Origin: Methanoculleus sp.
GTDB lineage: Archaea > Halobacteriota > Methanomicrobia > Methanomicrobiales > Methanoculleaceae
NCBI RefSeq assembly: GCF_030019085.1
Contig: NZ_JASEFJ010000002.1
Location: forward strand, 62,001 to 126,000
DNA: 64,000 bases
Reading direction: 5' to 3'
Shown here: in pieces, positions 16,150 through 25,860 of the stretch
How positions within the stretch are numbered: position 1 is the stretch's first letter
Layout of the letters: the number at the start of each line of letters is the position of its first letter
The notes under the pieces: generated by a model
What the model saw: only the letters and a program-made list of their open reading frames with translations
Databases searched by the model: none
What the model was told of the DNA's origin: nothing
Made by a program: the position numbers and the translations under genes

Positions 16150-16806
16150 CTATAAGGTGGTCTTACTCAGGGCATTTCTTGCTTCGCGGGCAAAGGCAAG
16201 CGTTTTTTCCAGGTTGCGGACACCGTTCCGCTTGATACCGGTATGCACGTCGACAGCGTAGGGGCGAACCTTCTGTATTGCCTCTCTGACATTTTCTGGA
16301 GTGAGGCCGCCCGCAAGGATGACAGGAACAGTCGCATTCGCCACTATCTCTGCACTTATGTCCCAGTCATGAGGGATCCCCGTCCCCCCGATCCTCTCCT
16401 CCGTCCGTGTGTCGAGTATGATGGCATCGGCATAGGGCTCGTAGAGTCTTGCTGTTACAATAGATGACCTGTCCATCACATGGACTGCCTTCAATATCTT
16501 TACGTAGGGGAGAGCCTGGCGGATGACCTCCAGGTCGGATGGTTCAACGGTGTTCTGGACCTGCAGTGTCGTACAGTGTGAGTCTCTCACCAGGTCGATC
16601 AGGGCCTGTCTCTCCTGGAGATGGGTGACCGCGACCGGTTCGATAAACGGCGGGAGGTGTCGTATCATCCTCGCTGCCTCTTCGGGTGTCACAACATCGC
16701 TGCTCCTGTGGGTCACACCCATGATGAACCCCACAGCATCACATTTTGCAGCGATTGCACATTGCATATCAGCAAGGCTGGCGGTTCCGCAGAATTTAAT
16801 GCGCAT
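16150..16806 (-). CDS. Phosphoribosylanthranilate isomerase (TrpF) family protein, divergent
   Basis: A 218-residue TIM-barrel protein of the TrpF family. The catalytic Cys is in RIKFCGTAS at the N-terminus and the catalytic Asp in AIILDTRTEERIGGTG; phosphate-binding LAGGLTPENV and VDVHTGIK follow. Other family motifs are altered: VTHRSSDVVTPEEA replaces the usual FxxxSPRxVxPE, and LQVQNT replaces QLHGDE. No other trp gene is nearby. It may be the genuine TrpF or a paralogue with another substrate. Start at 16806 (MRIKFCGT) because the upstream frame runs into tRNA-Phe. Confidence 0.8.
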   Translation of the reverse strand: MRIKFCGTASLADMQCAIAAKCDAVGFIMGVTHRSSDVVTPEEAARMIRHLPPFIEPVAVTHLQERQALIDLVRDSHCTTLQVQNTVEPSDLEVIRQALPYVKILKAVHVMDRSSIVTARLYEPYADAIILDTRTEERIGGTGIPHDWDISAEIVANATVPVILAGGLTPENVREAIQKVRPYAVDVHTGIKRNGVRNLEKTLAFAREARNALSKTTL

Positions 16807-16848
16807 CAGAAGATCTGATGTAGCAGGATCAGAAAAAGTGATCGGGAG

Positions 16849-16922
16849 TGCCCCCGCCCGGATTTGAACCGGGGACAACCAGATCTTCAGTCTGGCGCTC
16901 TCCCAGTCTGAGCTACAGGGGC
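16849..16922 (-). tRNA. tRNA-Phe (anticodon GAA)
   Basis: 74 bases folding into a full cloverleaf: acceptor GCCCCTG paired with CGGGGGC, discriminator A, anticodon stem CCAGA/TCTGG with loop CTGAAGA, and T arm CCCGG-TTCAAAT-CCGGG. CCA is not encoded. A TATA-like TTTATTAAG (minus strand, about 16951-16959) lies some 30 bases upstream. Confidence 0.97.
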
Positions 16923-16978
16923 TCCTGTCTAAGAGTGTTGTCGGTTGTTCTTAATAAACTCTGTGTTATCCTGTGATA

Positions 16979-18010
16979 ATGGATGGGGATCAAACCGCCT
17001 GTTTATCATTTCCTGGACCCACATACTTGGTGATGGACGGAATCGATCGAAAACCTGATGCCTATCCAGAGAACCTGATGCAGGCCCTCTCCTCAAGGAC
17101 GGAGAGTGTCGTGCACCTGACGCACAACGACCTCGACGCCGTCGGGAGCGACGCCATTCATCGTAGAGCCCTGGAAAACGACGTCTTCACCATCTGGTCT
17201 TCGGTCGGGAGGTTCCTCCCCCTCCTCGATGCTGTCGCCGCTTCCCCCGGGCGGGGCGACCTGCTCAGCATATCGGATATCGGTTACCAGGGCGGAGTTG
17301 AGCAGCGACTGGCCAGAGCGCGGTCAAACGGCTGGCGGATCGAGTGGCGCGATCATCACCGCTGGACGGGGGACGAGATCCGTCTCGTCGAGAAGAGGAC
17401 AGACATCCTCCACATCGACGTTGCCACCTGCGCGACCGGGATAGTCGCCCGCGACCTTGCTCCAGGCGACGCGGTGGCAGAAGAGATTGCGCGCGTTGTC
17501 TGCGACTACGACCTCTGGACACACCTGGATCCGAGATCGAAGGTGCTCGGCCAGGTGGTGATGCGGAAGGGTTTCAGGGACTACGTCCGCGACAACCTTG
17601 TCCGGGGCATCATCTTGGATGGACGTATCGAGAAAGAATATAATGAGATCCTCCAGGAGATGGAACGCGACATCAAAAGGAGCATCCGCCACGCCACCGT
17701 CATGCAGGATGGGCGCTACAGGATCGCTTTTGCACCACTCTATGGCTACCCGAGCGAGACTGCCCACGCCATCCGCCAGGAACTGGGGAGCGATATCGAG
17801 GTGATCGTATCTCCAAACGGTCGAATCTCCATCCGTTCCGTGCCGCCGATAAGCCACCTTGTCGCGAGGGAGTTCTCCGGCGGAGGTCATCCTCACGCGG
17901 CAGGAGGGTCGTTCACATTCAGCCTGCTTGACCGCTTCTTATTCTGGCTGATCAAGCGGAACCGGCATTACCGCGACCTTGTGGCGGTTGCGGAGTCTAT
18001 CGATAAATGA
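16979..18010 (+). CDS. DHH-family phosphoesterase (DHH plus DHHA1 domains)
   Basis: A 343-residue protein with the N-terminal DHH signature (HLTHNDLDAVGSDAIHRR for the DxD motif, WRDHHRW for DHH) and a C-terminal DHHA1 domain ending in FSGGGHPHAAGGSF. Such proteins are Mn-dependent exonucleases or small-oligonucleotide/cyclic-nucleotide phosphodiesterases; the archaeal substrate is not known from sequence. Two starts are plausible, the ATG at 16979 and one at 17033 (MDGIDRKPDAY); neither has a strong ribosome binding site. The gene is divergent from tRNA-Phe and its last 14 bases overlap the convergent hypothetical gene. Confidence 0.88.
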   Translation: MDGDQTACLSFPGPTYLVMDGIDRKPDAYPENLMQALSSRTESVVHLTHNDLDAVGSDAIHRRALENDVFTIWSSVGRFLPLLDAVAASPGRGDLLSISDIGYQGGVEQRLARARSNGWRIEWRDHHRWTGDEIRLVEKRTDILHIDVATCATGIVARDLAPGDAVAEEIARVVCDYDLWTHLDPRSKVLGQVVMRKGFRDYVRDNLVRGIILDGRIEKEYNEILQEMERDIKRSIRHATVMQDGRYRIAFAPLYGYPSETAHAIRQELGSDIEVIVSPNGRISIRSVPPISHLVAREFSGGGHPHAAGGSFTFSLLDRFLFWLIKRNRHYRDLVAVAESIDK

Positions 18011-18785
18011 ACGCCCGACCCAGAAGTCTCTTCCAGTAGTCCCCCGGGGCGGTGTCTGCACAGTAGCCACCCACCTCGAGGCTGTCAGCGTCTACGATCT
18101 CGGATGCTGCCACAACCTCCCCCTCCTCGGGGTCGAGCATGACTAACTTCCGAACATGGAACCTTTCCATAAGGTCGGCAAGGCGGTCGAGATCGGTCGT
18201 CGGGAGGATGAGAACGTCCTGGTACTCGAGCAGGAGTTCAAGGTCAAACCTCGCCGGGTCCCGAGGGAAGAAGAGGACTTTTCTGCCCGCCAGACGCTCG
18301 AATTCGATCAGGTCCGCCGTGTCTGCTATCAGAACGTGTCCCTGGACACCCTGATCGCGCATCTCCCGTATGAGTCTGGAGTAGAGGTCTGCAATCGTCT
18401 CGGAGAAATCTTCCCTGTCTCCGATGTAGTCGTCACGCAGCCCCAGGATGTGCGGTGCGGGAAGAGCGATCCTGGCGTCTTTACACCTTTCCCGCACAAA
18501 CAGGGCATCCGCCGTCGCTGCAGCCGATTCGACACCGGGTTCATCGACCAGCACACCATCTTTCATGCCGGTAAACACCTCCATCAACCGCTCGGAGTAA
18601 AATAGACCGCCCGCGGCCGGAATTGTAACGCCCTCCTGGGCATCGAGCGAGCGTTCAAGCTGGTAGGTGGTGAGATCCACCTCCGTCCCCCTTTTTCTAT
18701 TCAACCATTCCGCAAGTTCAGGGACGTCAGGCCTCCCGACCTCTGAGCCGAATGACCTGACCGGTATCGTTATTCGTCTTGGCAT
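17997..18785 (-). CDS. Conserved hypothetical protein
   Basis: A 262-residue soluble protein with many charged residues and no membrane span. Segments such as HVLIADTADLIEFERLAG, LEYQDVLILPTTDLDRL and KLVMLDPEEGEVV suggest an alpha/beta fold, but I see no catalytic motif and do not recognise a family. It starts 42 bases from the divergent metG start and ends inside the 3' end of the DHH gene, a 14-base convergent overlap. Good codon use and absence of other frames support it being real. Confidence 0.75.
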   Translation of the reverse strand: MPRRITIPVRSFGSEVGRPDVPELAEWLNRKRGTEVDLTTYQLERSLDAQEGVTIPAAGGLFYSERLMEVFTGMKDGVLVDEPGVESAAATADALFVRERCKDARIALPAPHILGLRDDYIGDREDFSETIADLYSRLIREMRDQGVQGHVLIADTADLIEFERLAGRKVLFFPRDPARFDLELLLEYQDVLILPTTDLDRLADLMERFHVRKLVMLDPEEGEVVAASEIVDADSLEVGGYCADTAPGDYWKRLLGRAFIYR

Positions 18786-18827
18786 ACGCTGGTATCTTTA
18801 TTAGCATCGCAATGAGAGTAGATAAGG

Positions 18828-20822
18828 ATGAGTGCTAAGCCGTTGCTGGTAACGTGCGGGCTCCCATACACGAACGGTCCCTGTCATATAGGGCACCTGA
18901 GGACATACGTGCCGGCGGACTTTTACGTCCGCTATATGCGCCGATCGGGCGAGGAGGTCGCTTTCATATGTGGTTCGGACAACCACGGAACACCGATCGT
19001 GATCAGCGCCGAGCAGGAGGGTTCGACACCCAGAGCCCTCTCCGAGCGCTATCATGAGCATTTCTATGAGACGTTCCGGCGGATGGATGTTGTCTTCGAT
19101 CACTTTGGTATGACCGACGACTCCACGAACCACGATACAACCCGCTCGATTGTGCAACGGCTGATAGATAACGGCTATGTCTACAAAAAGGCCGTCAGCC
19201 AGAGTTACTGCCCCCGCTGCGAGCGGTTTCTCCCCGACCGCTATGTGGAGGGTGTCTGCCCCCACTGCGGGGCGATTGCGAGGGGAGATGAGTGTGACCA
19301 GGGCTGCGGGCAGCACCTGGAGCCTGGTGAGCTCAGGGATGCGGTCTGCAAGATCTGTGGAAGCAAGGCTGAATATCGCGAGCAGGAACACTTTTTCTTC
19401 AAACTTTCGGCGTTCAGGGACTTCCTCCTGGACTACCTCCCCGGCCTTCAGGGCACGGCCACTGCCAGGAACTACGCTCTCGGCTGGGTGAAGGAAGGGC
19501 TGCGCGACTGGTGCATCACGCGGACGCTAGACTGGGGCGTTAAATTTCCGGGGCGAGACGACCTTGTCGTATATGTCTGGGTGGACGCGCCCATAGGCTA
19601 CATCTCGTTTACGAAGGAGTGGGCAAAAACCGCCGGGGTCGACTGGAAAGACTACTGGTGCAGCGAGGCGACGGGGGTCACTCACTTCATCGGCGGGGAT
19701 ATCATCTACCACCATTGCATCTTCTGGCCGGCGCTCCTCAAAGGGGCGGGGTACGGTCTCCCGCAAGCGGTGGTCGCAAGCGGGATGGTCACGATCGAGG
19801 GCAAGAAGTTCTCGAAGTCCCGCGGCTATGTCGTCTGGACGAACGATGACTACCTGGACCAGGGGCTCCCGGTGGACTACCTCCGCTACTATCTCCTCTC
19901 CTACACCAGCCACACGAAGGAACTGGACTTCTCCTGGAAGGTCTATGCTGAGCGGGTGAACAACGAGATCGTCGGGACGCTCGGGAACTTTGTCTACCGG
20001 ACGATGTACTTCGCCGAGAAGGAGTTCTCCGGCGTGCCAGACGTTGCCCCGCAACAGCTTGTAATCGAGGAGATCGAGCGCTCGCTTGCCTTGATCGATG
20101 CCCGCATGCGCGATTATGACTTTAAGAGCGCCGTCGACGGTATGATGACCCTGGCCTCGTTCGGGAACGCCTACATCCAGAAGAACGCCCCCTGGAAACT
20201 GATCAAAGAGGATCGGGCCGCTGCAAAGCAGGTTATCTCTGACTGCCTCCAGATCGTCAAGGCCCTTACACTGGTCTTCCAGCCCCTGATGCCCGGCTCC
20301 ATGCAGCGGGCCTGGACGATGCTGGGCTACGATGACAATATCGCGGATCATCCGATCGCCGAGGCCACAAAACCGATCGGGGCGAGAGCGCTTGGAAAAC
20401 CAGTTCCGCTTTTTACAAAGATCGAGAAGGAGCAGGTCAGTGCCCTTGAAAAAACTCTCAATGCCAGGGTTGAGAAGGCAAAAGGAGCCGCAGGGGCAAA
20501 AGCACCCACCGTTTCCATCGATGAGTTTTCAAAACTCGACATCCGCATAGCAAGGGTTGTTGCGGCCGAACCGATCAAGGGATCAAAAAAACTCTACAAA
20601 CTCACCCTCGACCTCGGGGGTGAGAAGCGTGTGGTGGTCAGCGGGATCGCGCAGTTCTACACCCCCGAGGACCTGGTTGGCAGAGAGGTTGCTGTGGTCG
20701 CAAACCTTGCCCCGGCAAAGATCTTCGGGATCGAGAGCAGGGGGATGATACTTGCCGCCGGGGACGAGGCCTCGCTTCTGGTTCCGCTCCGCCCGGTTCA
20801 GGCGGGAACGAAGGTGAGGTAG
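18828..20822 (+). CDS. metG: Methionyl-tRNA synthetase with C-terminal tRNA-binding domain
   Basis: Charges tRNA-Met; 664 residues. Signature elements: YTNGPCHIGHLR (HIGH motif) near residue 14, a double zinc-knuckle region (CPRCERFLP, CPHCG, CDQGCG, CKICGS) around 125-180, KKFSKSRGYVVW as the KMSKS loop near 325, and an EMAP-II/CsaA-like OB-fold tRNA-binding domain from about residue 560 (FSKLDIRIARVVAAEPI). The fused C-terminal domain is common in bacteria and some archaea. AAGG lies directly before the ATG. Confidence 0.97.
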   Translation: MSAKPLLVTCGLPYTNGPCHIGHLRTYVPADFYVRYMRRSGEEVAFICGSDNHGTPIVISAEQEGSTPRALSERYHEHFYETFRRMDVVFDHFGMTDDSTNHDTTRSIVQRLIDNGYVYKKAVSQSYCPRCERFLPDRYVEGVCPHCGAIARGDECDQGCGQHLEPGELRDAVCKICGSKAEYREQEHFFFKLSAFRDFLLDYLPGLQGTATARNYALGWVKEGLRDWCITRTLDWGVKFPGRDDLVVYVWVDAPIGYISFTKEWAKTAGVDWKDYWCSEATGVTHFIGGDIIYHHCIFWPALLKGAGYGLPQAVVASGMVTIEGKKFSKSRGYVVWTNDDYLDQGLPVDYLRYYLLSYTSHTKELDFSWKVYAERVNNEIVGTLGNFVYRTMYFAEKEFSGVPDVAPQQLVIEEIERSLALIDARMRDYDFKSAVDGMMTLASFGNAYIQKNAPWKLIKEDRAAAKQVISDCLQIVKALTLVFQPLMPGSMQRAWTMLGYDDNIADHPIAEATKPIGARALGKPVPLFTKIEKEQVSALEKTLNARVEKAKGAAGAKAPTVSIDEFSKLDIRIARVVAAEPIKGSKKLYKLTLDLGGEKRVVVSGIAQFYTPEDLVGREVAVVANLAPAKIFGIESRGMILAAGDEASLLVPLRPVQAGTKVR

Positions 20823-20922
20823 GACTGATGCATCTTTTCAAACTCGATGAATAATAGGTAACCGCTATACCGCGGCCAAGGAGCTTTCTGGAACTGTAAT
20901 TTTATAAGAAGCGGCGGTCAGA

Positions 20923-20997
20923 CGGGCCTGGAGGGATTCGAACCCCCGACATCCGGGTTAGAAGCCCGGCGCTCTATCCTGGCTAAGCCACAGACCC
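20923..20997 (-). tRNA. tRNA-Arg (anticodon TCT)
   Basis: 75 bases: acceptor GGGTCTG pairs with CAGGCCC, discriminator G, anticodon stem CCGGG/CCCGG with loop CTTCTAA, and T arm GGGGG-TTCGAAT-CCCTC. CCA is not encoded. A TATA-like GTTAATATCA on the minus strand (about 21028-21037) lies some 30 bases upstream. Confidence 0.97.
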
Positions 20998-21075
20998 ACG
21001 TGGTGGTTCTATATGTTGGTTGGCCGGTGATATTAACCCTTTGAGGGTGTCAGGTGTGTTAGGAAAAGATGGTGA

Positions 21076-21465
21076 TCATCCCGCCCGGTAACACGCTGAG
21101 GGGACGATATCTACCCTGGTTGGCTCACCCCATTTCCGTCCCTCCACGTTGCGGGCGATGGTTACACCCCGGAAGCGGACCTTGATCCTTGCAGACATCC
21201 GCTCCCTCTCCTCGTAAAATACCGGGTTGGCAACCTCAATTCGCCTCATGCTGATGTTGAGTGCAAGTAGATCGACCATAATCCCCGGGTCTCCTGGAGA
21301 GAGGTCTTCCTCTGTGATCGAGGTCATGAAGACACAGTCTCCTGGTGCGCTCCCTGTCAGGGTTATTATGTTATGAGCGCTGGTCAGTTCAAGTGTTCGG
21401 GGCTTACCGCTCTTGAGTTCAGCAATTACTGATGGTGAGATTCCTGTTAACGCTGCATATTTCAT
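21076..21465 (-). CDS. DUF473 family protein
   Basis: A 129-residue protein starting MKYAALTGISPSVIAELKSG, with RTLELTSAHNIITLTGSAPGD and the terminal GVTIARNVEGRKWG, which matches my memory of the methanogen DUF473 family (function unknown; the middle part recalls an OB or ASCH-like beta fold). Start at 21465 because GGTGAT lies 6 bases before it; an upstream GTG is weaker. Only 5 bases separate it from the preceding PAC2-family gene, so the two form an operon. Confidence 0.82.
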   Translation of the reverse strand: MKYAALTGISPSVIAELKSGKPRTLELTSAHNIITLTGSAPGDCVFMTSITEEDLSPGDPGIMVDLLALNISMRRIEVANPVFYEERERMSARIKVRFRGVTIARNVEGRKWGEPTRVDIVPSACYRAG

Positions 21466-21470
21466 GCAGA

Positions 21471-22184
21471 TCACCCGTACATCGGCAGCTGCTCTCTTCG
21501 AGGCTGCCCCTCTGTCTTCTGCACCTGCTCGGCGATCTGGGCCATTGCCGCCTCGATCTCAACCGCCTGTTCGAGTAACGGCTGGACGTCCAGGTTAAGG
21601 TCGTAGATCTGGTTCAGAACCTCAATCGTTGCCGCAGCTGCCCGCGGGTCTGGCGTGTTCACTGTCTCCCCGAGCAGCCCTACCCCTGGAACACCACGCG
21701 TCTTGCATTCCGTGAGGATGCTTGCAGCCACACCAGATATGCTCCCCATTGGGAGGATGATCGCCTTATCCTCGATGTGCTGAAGTGCTTCGGGGGTGGT
21801 TGCAACCCCGAAAACTCTCTTTTCCGGTTCGTTTGTGATGATCCCTGCGATCGTGACAACCTCTTTTATATCAAACAGGGTGATCCAGTCCATGATGCCG
21901 TTTGCCACCTCGTAACAGATCGCTGGATGAATGGGAACATCGGAGATGAGTGCCGCAAGGTTTTCTTTCTCATACAGACGTACCGGGGCGCTGATGACAC
22001 CTTTCGCCATCAGGGCTACAGGCGGGAAATATTTACTTGTGATTGCCCCGATCTGCTCAAACTCCATCTGCTCAACGAGGTACTGCAGGGCGATACTCCC
22101 TACAAGCCCGCTGCCGGGGAAACCGATCAGCACAGTCTCGTCGGTGCCACCAAGCTCTCTGGCTGTAACCTTTATGTCATCCAT
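21471..22184 (-). CDS. PAC2-family proteasome assembly chaperone-like protein
   Basis: A 237-residue protein of the PAC2 superfamily (archaeal PbaA/PbaB-like), related to eukaryotic chaperones that assemble the 20S proteasome. The signature GFPGSGLVGSIALQYLVEQM near residue 23, YFPPVALMAKGVI, and the nucleotide-like segment GAITSKYFPP support this. The C-terminus is helical and ends EQLPMYG; a C-terminal hydrophobic-tyrosine motif recalls the tails that dock on proteasome rings, though that is inference. Start at the ATG at 22184 rather than an in-frame GTG at 22196, because GAGTGAT lies before the ATG. Confidence 0.88.
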   Translation of the reverse strand: MDDIKVTARELGGTDETVLIGFPGSGLVGSIALQYLVEQMEFEQIGAITSKYFPPVALMAKGVISAPVRLYEKENLAALISDVPIHPAICYEVANGIMDWITLFDIKEVVTIAGIITNEPEKRVFGVATTPEALQHIEDKAIILPMGSISGVAASILTECKTRGVPGVGLLGETVNTPDPRAAAATIEVLNQIYDLNLDVQPLLEQAVEIEAAMAQIAEQVQKTEGQPRREQLPMYG

Positions 22185-22243
22185 GGGATCAATCACTCGC
22201 TCTTCGGTTAGGTTAAGATAGATGAATATCCCTTAAAAATATT

Positions 22244-22570
22244 ATGCAAGAATACCAGATCAAACGCGGATACACGAAAAAGCTTGCAGAATCAATGGTA
22301 CAGGGTCTCCGCGACCAGTTCGGTGTCGAACCCCGTCTTACGGAGGACGGGCATTGCGTCATATCATACGGAGCGCTCCAGCGCCTTGAAGTCTGGGCCG
22401 GTGCCGGAGGGAAGACGCTGTTTGTCCATACCGAATCGGACGCATCCGTCGATGATGAGACGATCCTGGACACGAACCGCAGATTTCGCAACTATCTCCA
22501 GCAGGTAACCGGTTACACGGCAAAGGAGCGGGCGAAGAAAGCCCAGCAAGCCGTGAAGGGAGAGGATTAG
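22244..22570 (+). CDS. Small DUF5611-like protein
   Basis: A 108-residue protein starting MQEYQIKRGYTKKLAESMVQ, with SYGALQRLEVWAGAGGKTLFV and a basic tail. It recalls the DUF5611 family of Methanomicrobia, of unknown function; the assignment is from memory. It is divergent from the PAC2 gene with a 59-base gap. A GTGGC-N8-GCCAC hairpin follows its stop codon. Confidence 0.7.
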   Translation: MQEYQIKRGYTKKLAESMVQGLRDQFGVEPRLTEDGHCVISYGALQRLEVWAGAGGKTLFVHTESDASVDDETILDTNRRFRNYLQQVTGYTAKERAKKAQQAVKGED

Positions 22571-22572
22571 GC

Positions 22573-22590
22573 GTGGCCAGGGTCAGCCAC
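22573..22590. repeat. Hairpin just after the DUF5611-like gene
   Basis: GTGGC (22573-22577) and GCCAC (22586-22590) form a perfect five-pair stem with an eight-base loop, 2 bases after the stop codon. No T run follows, so it is a weak terminator candidate. Confidence 0.3.
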
Positions 22591-23014
22591 AGAGTACCAT
22601 AATCTATTTTGCGGCCAGAACAGGCATTAAAGACACTCCTGCGGGGATGACCCGAGGATCTTGAAATCCAAGACATCCGGCCCACTTCAAAACTACCTGG
22701 ATCTTCAGCCTTATTTTACCGTTAGATCCGCACTTCAGACTCAAAGATCGCTCCCCTTGCAAAAGTACACTCACTCTAAGGCATGATATTAGATCGTGGT
22801 AGTTTAAAGGGCTTATTTACGAGAATTGTGCTATAGTTTCTGCATAATTGTACATACCGCTGTTGCGAGTGTACTTCTGGTAGGGGCGACCATTGCAGAT
22901 GGCGCTAAAAAGAAGACGAAGACTCAGATGGTGGCTGAATGGTGAAATCTGGAGGAGGCTAAAGATATCTGGCCCGGTTTTTTTTCCATGGACCATGACC
23001 CTGAATATAACCAC

Positions 23015-23040
23015 AAAAAACAGGCAGGAGAAAAAAGGGA
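23015..23040 (-). terminator. Poly-T terminator of the leuS operon
   Basis: On the minus strand the leuS stop is followed at once by CCCTTTTTTCTCC and TGTTTTTTGTGG, two runs of six T residues, a typical strong archaeal terminator. Confidence 0.7.
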
Positions 23041-23042
23041 TC

Positions 23043-25820
23043 CTACTCTATCACTATCGCCGGCTTAAACGGCAACGCACCCGAGGCCTTGGGGTGGATA
23101 CTCTCTCCGGAGGCCTGGACACTCACCGGGACGCCGAACTCCTTCTCCAGGAACTTCCGTGCGCCCTCAAGAACCGCCTGTTCATCGAGTTTTAACTCTG
23201 CGATTTGCTGCACGAGAAGTGGTGGCAGTTTCAGCACGAGTTTCGTTATCTGCCTGGTTGCATCCGTCGCCTCACGACCGCGCCTGCGGATCTCCTCGTT
23301 CTGCATCACCTCGCGCATAACTTTCGTTTTGTCGGCCGAAGCTGCAACGATCCGGAAGATCTCGTGCTTCCATGCCGGTGCGGCATAGAGACTGATCGAT
23401 CTCGGTTCCATCGGGATGAGTTTCATGATAGACTCGATATCCTCGACCGTACGGGCGAGGAGTTCCTCCGCGAGTTCGACTGCCGGGTTGATCCGGGTCA
23501 TGTCGACCTCCGGCCATTGAGCGAAAGAGACCATTCCCTCCTTGCCGAGATCCCTCCATAATGCCTCGCAGGTGAACGGTATGAATGGGGCAAGCAACCT
23601 GACCCAGGTGCTGGCGAGGTCGCGTAGCACCGCCCCGCCGGTCACGCCCTCAGGCAGGCGGCGGCGGTACCACTTGAGGTCGGCCTCAACGCCAAAAAAC
23701 GCTTCCTGCAGTGCCTGTCTGGTCTGGAACGACTCAAGCGCTGCCGTTGTGCTCTCTATGCGCCGCTGGAGCCTGCTTCCCAGCCATGCATCGATCTCGC
23801 AGTAGCCTTCACCTCCTCTGATCTCCTGGACAGTATTCCAGAACCGTTCGATCTGCTTTTTCGTCGACGATACAAGATCGTTACGCCAGTCAAAGTCCTG
23901 CCAGGGCTCAGCGCTTCCCACCAGGAACATCCTGACGGTATCGGCGCCGAACTCCGACAGGGCGTCCTCCAGGAGAAACACATTGCCCTTGCTGGAGGAC
24001 ATCTTCGCTCCGTTGAGGAGCCCCATGCCAAAGACCACCATACCCCGGGGCTGCAGTTCCGGTGGGAAGATCGCGGAGTGATGGAAGATCTGGAAGGTGA
24101 GATGGTTTGAGATGAGGTCCTTTGCTGAGAACCGATAGTCGTAGGGGTACCAGTAGAGGAACTCGCTCCTGAGTCGCTCAAGTGTGCTGCGATCGAGGGT
24201 TGTTGGCTCTCCCTCACCGAGGAAGATGTAATCGAAGACCTCTGGTGTAAGGTTCTCTGGTGGTATTCCTTTCAGGTGGTGGGCGATCGTGTAGTAGGCC
24301 ATGTAGATTGTCGAGTCAGAGAGCGGTTCGATGATCCAGGTCGGGTCCCAGGGCAGTTTCGTCCCGAGTCCAACCTTCCGGGTGCATGCCCAGTCTTTCA
24401 GCCAGTCGACTGTACGCTCAAATTCTGCCCTGACCTCGGGCGGAACGAGCGTCATCCCCTCCAGCACGGTCTTCACCTCCTCCTTCCAGGAGGGGTCGCT
24501 GTAGGCCAGGAACCACTGATCGTGAAGGATCTTCACATAGACCCTGCTGCCGCAACGACAGATCACCTGACGGGTATCAAACTCGTACATCGGGATGGAA
24601 CCGTAACGCTCCATCATCAGTGCAGCCACATCGTCCCTGGCCTCCTTCACCGTTTTACCGCCGTATTTCTCAAAGACTTTTCCGCGGGAGAACTCGGCGT
24701 TGTAGACCTCCTGGGTGAGCTTCTCCATCTCCGGGTCGTTCTGGTCATGGATGCCTGCGCGTTCGACCGCGTCTTTTGCCGGGATGTCGCCATATCCTTC
24801 GACTGAGATGAGCGGGATCGGACGTATGGACGTGTACTTCCCATGCCGCTGCAGGTCGCGGATCGCGATGTAGTCAAAGGGTGCGTGTGCTGGAACGCTC
24901 ATCACGATCCCGGTACCCGTGTCCGGGTCAACAAACGTCGCCGGCAGGATGGGAACATCACCACATAGCGGGTGGGAGACCGTCCGGTCGATTAGCGACG
25001 CACCGGCCACCTCCCCCTTTATCTGGACATCGTGATCCTGCAACGCCAGTTTTGCTGCCGCCTCTCTGCTCAGGATCCACTCATCGCCATCGAGCGTCGC
25101 CCGGACATATGTGACATCGGGTCTCACCCAGAGGTTCGTCACGCCGTAGATTGTCTCGGGGCGGAGTGTCGCGCAGGGGATTTTTGTGTCGCCCAGCCGG
25201 AAGATCACAAGGGTGAACCTGAGGATCTCGGCCTTATCCCCCTCGAGGAGGTCGTGGTCTCCGACGGGGTTCTCGCACTGGGGGCAGTACTTAACCGGGT
25301 GGGCACCCTTTACAACGTGCCCCCTCTCATGCAGGTGCTTGTACTGCCACTCGATAAACTTGCTGTACTGCGGATCGACGGTGATGAACCGGCGCCGCCA
25401 GTCGATCGAGAGACCGCATTCCTGCATCACCCGCCGATACTCATCCGAAAAGTAGCGGACAATCTCCATCGGGTCGATGAACCGGTCGAGAATATCCTGG
25501 GGCACCCGGTAGACGTCACGGTAAAGCCCAATAGTCCGTTCGTCGCCTTTTGCAATCCTCTTTGAGATCCCTATAACCGGCGTACCGGTGACGTGGAACG
25601 CCATCGGGAAGAGGACCTGTTTTCCACTCATCCGCTGGTAGCGGGCGATGACGTCCGGAACGATGTAGGTCCGTCCGTGCCCTACGTGCATCGCCCCGCT
25701 GGGGTATGGGTAGGCCACCGTCAGGTAATACTTATCCTTATTTGCAGGATCAGCCTCGAACGCATGCTCCCACAGGTCGACACACTCTTTTTCGTTGTTC
25801 TGCATATCAAGTCCACTCAC
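23043..25820 (-). CDS. leuS: Leucyl-tRNA synthetase, archaeal type
   Basis: Charges tRNA-Leu; 925 residues. The HIGH motif is HVGH at residues 45-48 in [15 protein letters not shown]; the KMSKS loop is AKMSSSKGN around 620; the large editing insertion (CP1) with HVTGTPVIG-type sequence lies between. The C-terminal helical and tRNA-binding region is of archaeal type. The start is GTG at 25820 because GGAGGAG lies just 4 bases before it; the first ATG, 15 bases on, is too far from that site. It is the last gene of an operon with PINA, hisI and prepilin peptidase. Confidence 0.97.
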   Translation of the reverse strand: MSGLDMQNNEKECVDLWEHAFEADPANKDKYYLTVAYPYPSGAMHVGHGRTYIVPDVIARYQRMSGKQVLFPMAFHVTGTPVIGISKRIAKGDERTIGLYRDVYRVPQDILDRFIDPMEIVRYFSDEYRRVMQECGLSIDWRRRFITVDPQYSKFIEWQYKHLHERGHVVKGAHPVKYCPQCENPVGDHDLLEGDKAEILRFTLVIFRLGDTKIPCATLRPETIYGVTNLWVRPDVTYVRATLDGDEWILSREAAAKLALQDHDVQIKGEVAGASLIDRTVSHPLCGDVPILPATFVDPDTGTGIVMSVPAHAPFDYIAIRDLQRHGKYTSIRPIPLISVEGYGDIPAKDAVERAGIHDQNDPEMEKLTQEVYNAEFSRGKVFEKYGGKTVKEARDDVAALMMERYGSIPMYEFDTRQVICRCGSRVYVKILHDQWFLAYSDPSWKEEVKTVLEGMTLVPPEVRAEFERTVDWLKDWACTRKVGLGTKLPWDPTWIIEPLSDSTIYMAYYTIAHHLKGIPPENLTPEVFDYIFLGEGEPTTLDRSTLERLRSEFLYWYPYDYRFSAKDLISNHLTFQIFHHSAIFPPELQPRGMVVFGMGLLNGAKMSSSKGNVFLLEDALSEFGADTVRMFLVGSAEPWQDFDWRNDLVSSTKKQIERFWNTVQEIRGGEGYCEIDAWLGSRLQRRIESTTAALESFQTRQALQEAFFGVEADLKWYRRRLPEGVTGGAVLRDLASTWVRLLAPFIPFTCEALWRDLGKEGMVSFAQWPEVDMTRINPAVELAEELLARTVEDIESIMKLIPMEPRSISLYAAPAWKHEIFRIVAASADKTKVMREVMQNEEIRRRGREATDATRQITKLVLKLPPLLVQQIAELKLDEQAVLEGARKFLEKEFGVPVSVQASGESIHPKASGALPFKPAIVIE

Positions 25821-25860
25821 ACTACTCCTCCAGATATCTCCTCTTCACACTCCCCACATC

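Larger units (their letters stand above)
22571..23042. other. 472-base gap without a supported gene
   Basis: Apart from the hairpin at its left end and the poly-T terminator of leuS at its right end, nothing could be assigned. A short open stretch (22826-22945) reads CYSFCIIVHTAVASV then a hydrophobic run and KKKTKTQ before a TGA stop; it has no ATG start or ribosome binding site and could be a gene remnant or chance. Confidence 0.4.

Noticed and set aside
16807-16878. Longer TrpF-like protein starting at 16878
   Set aside because: The extension runs through the tRNA-Phe gene; MRIKFCGT at 16806 is the family start.
22893-23195. Reading frame beginning MALKRRRR, running into leuS
   Set aside because: It overlaps the leuS C-terminus antisense, has no ribosome binding site and no family resemblance.
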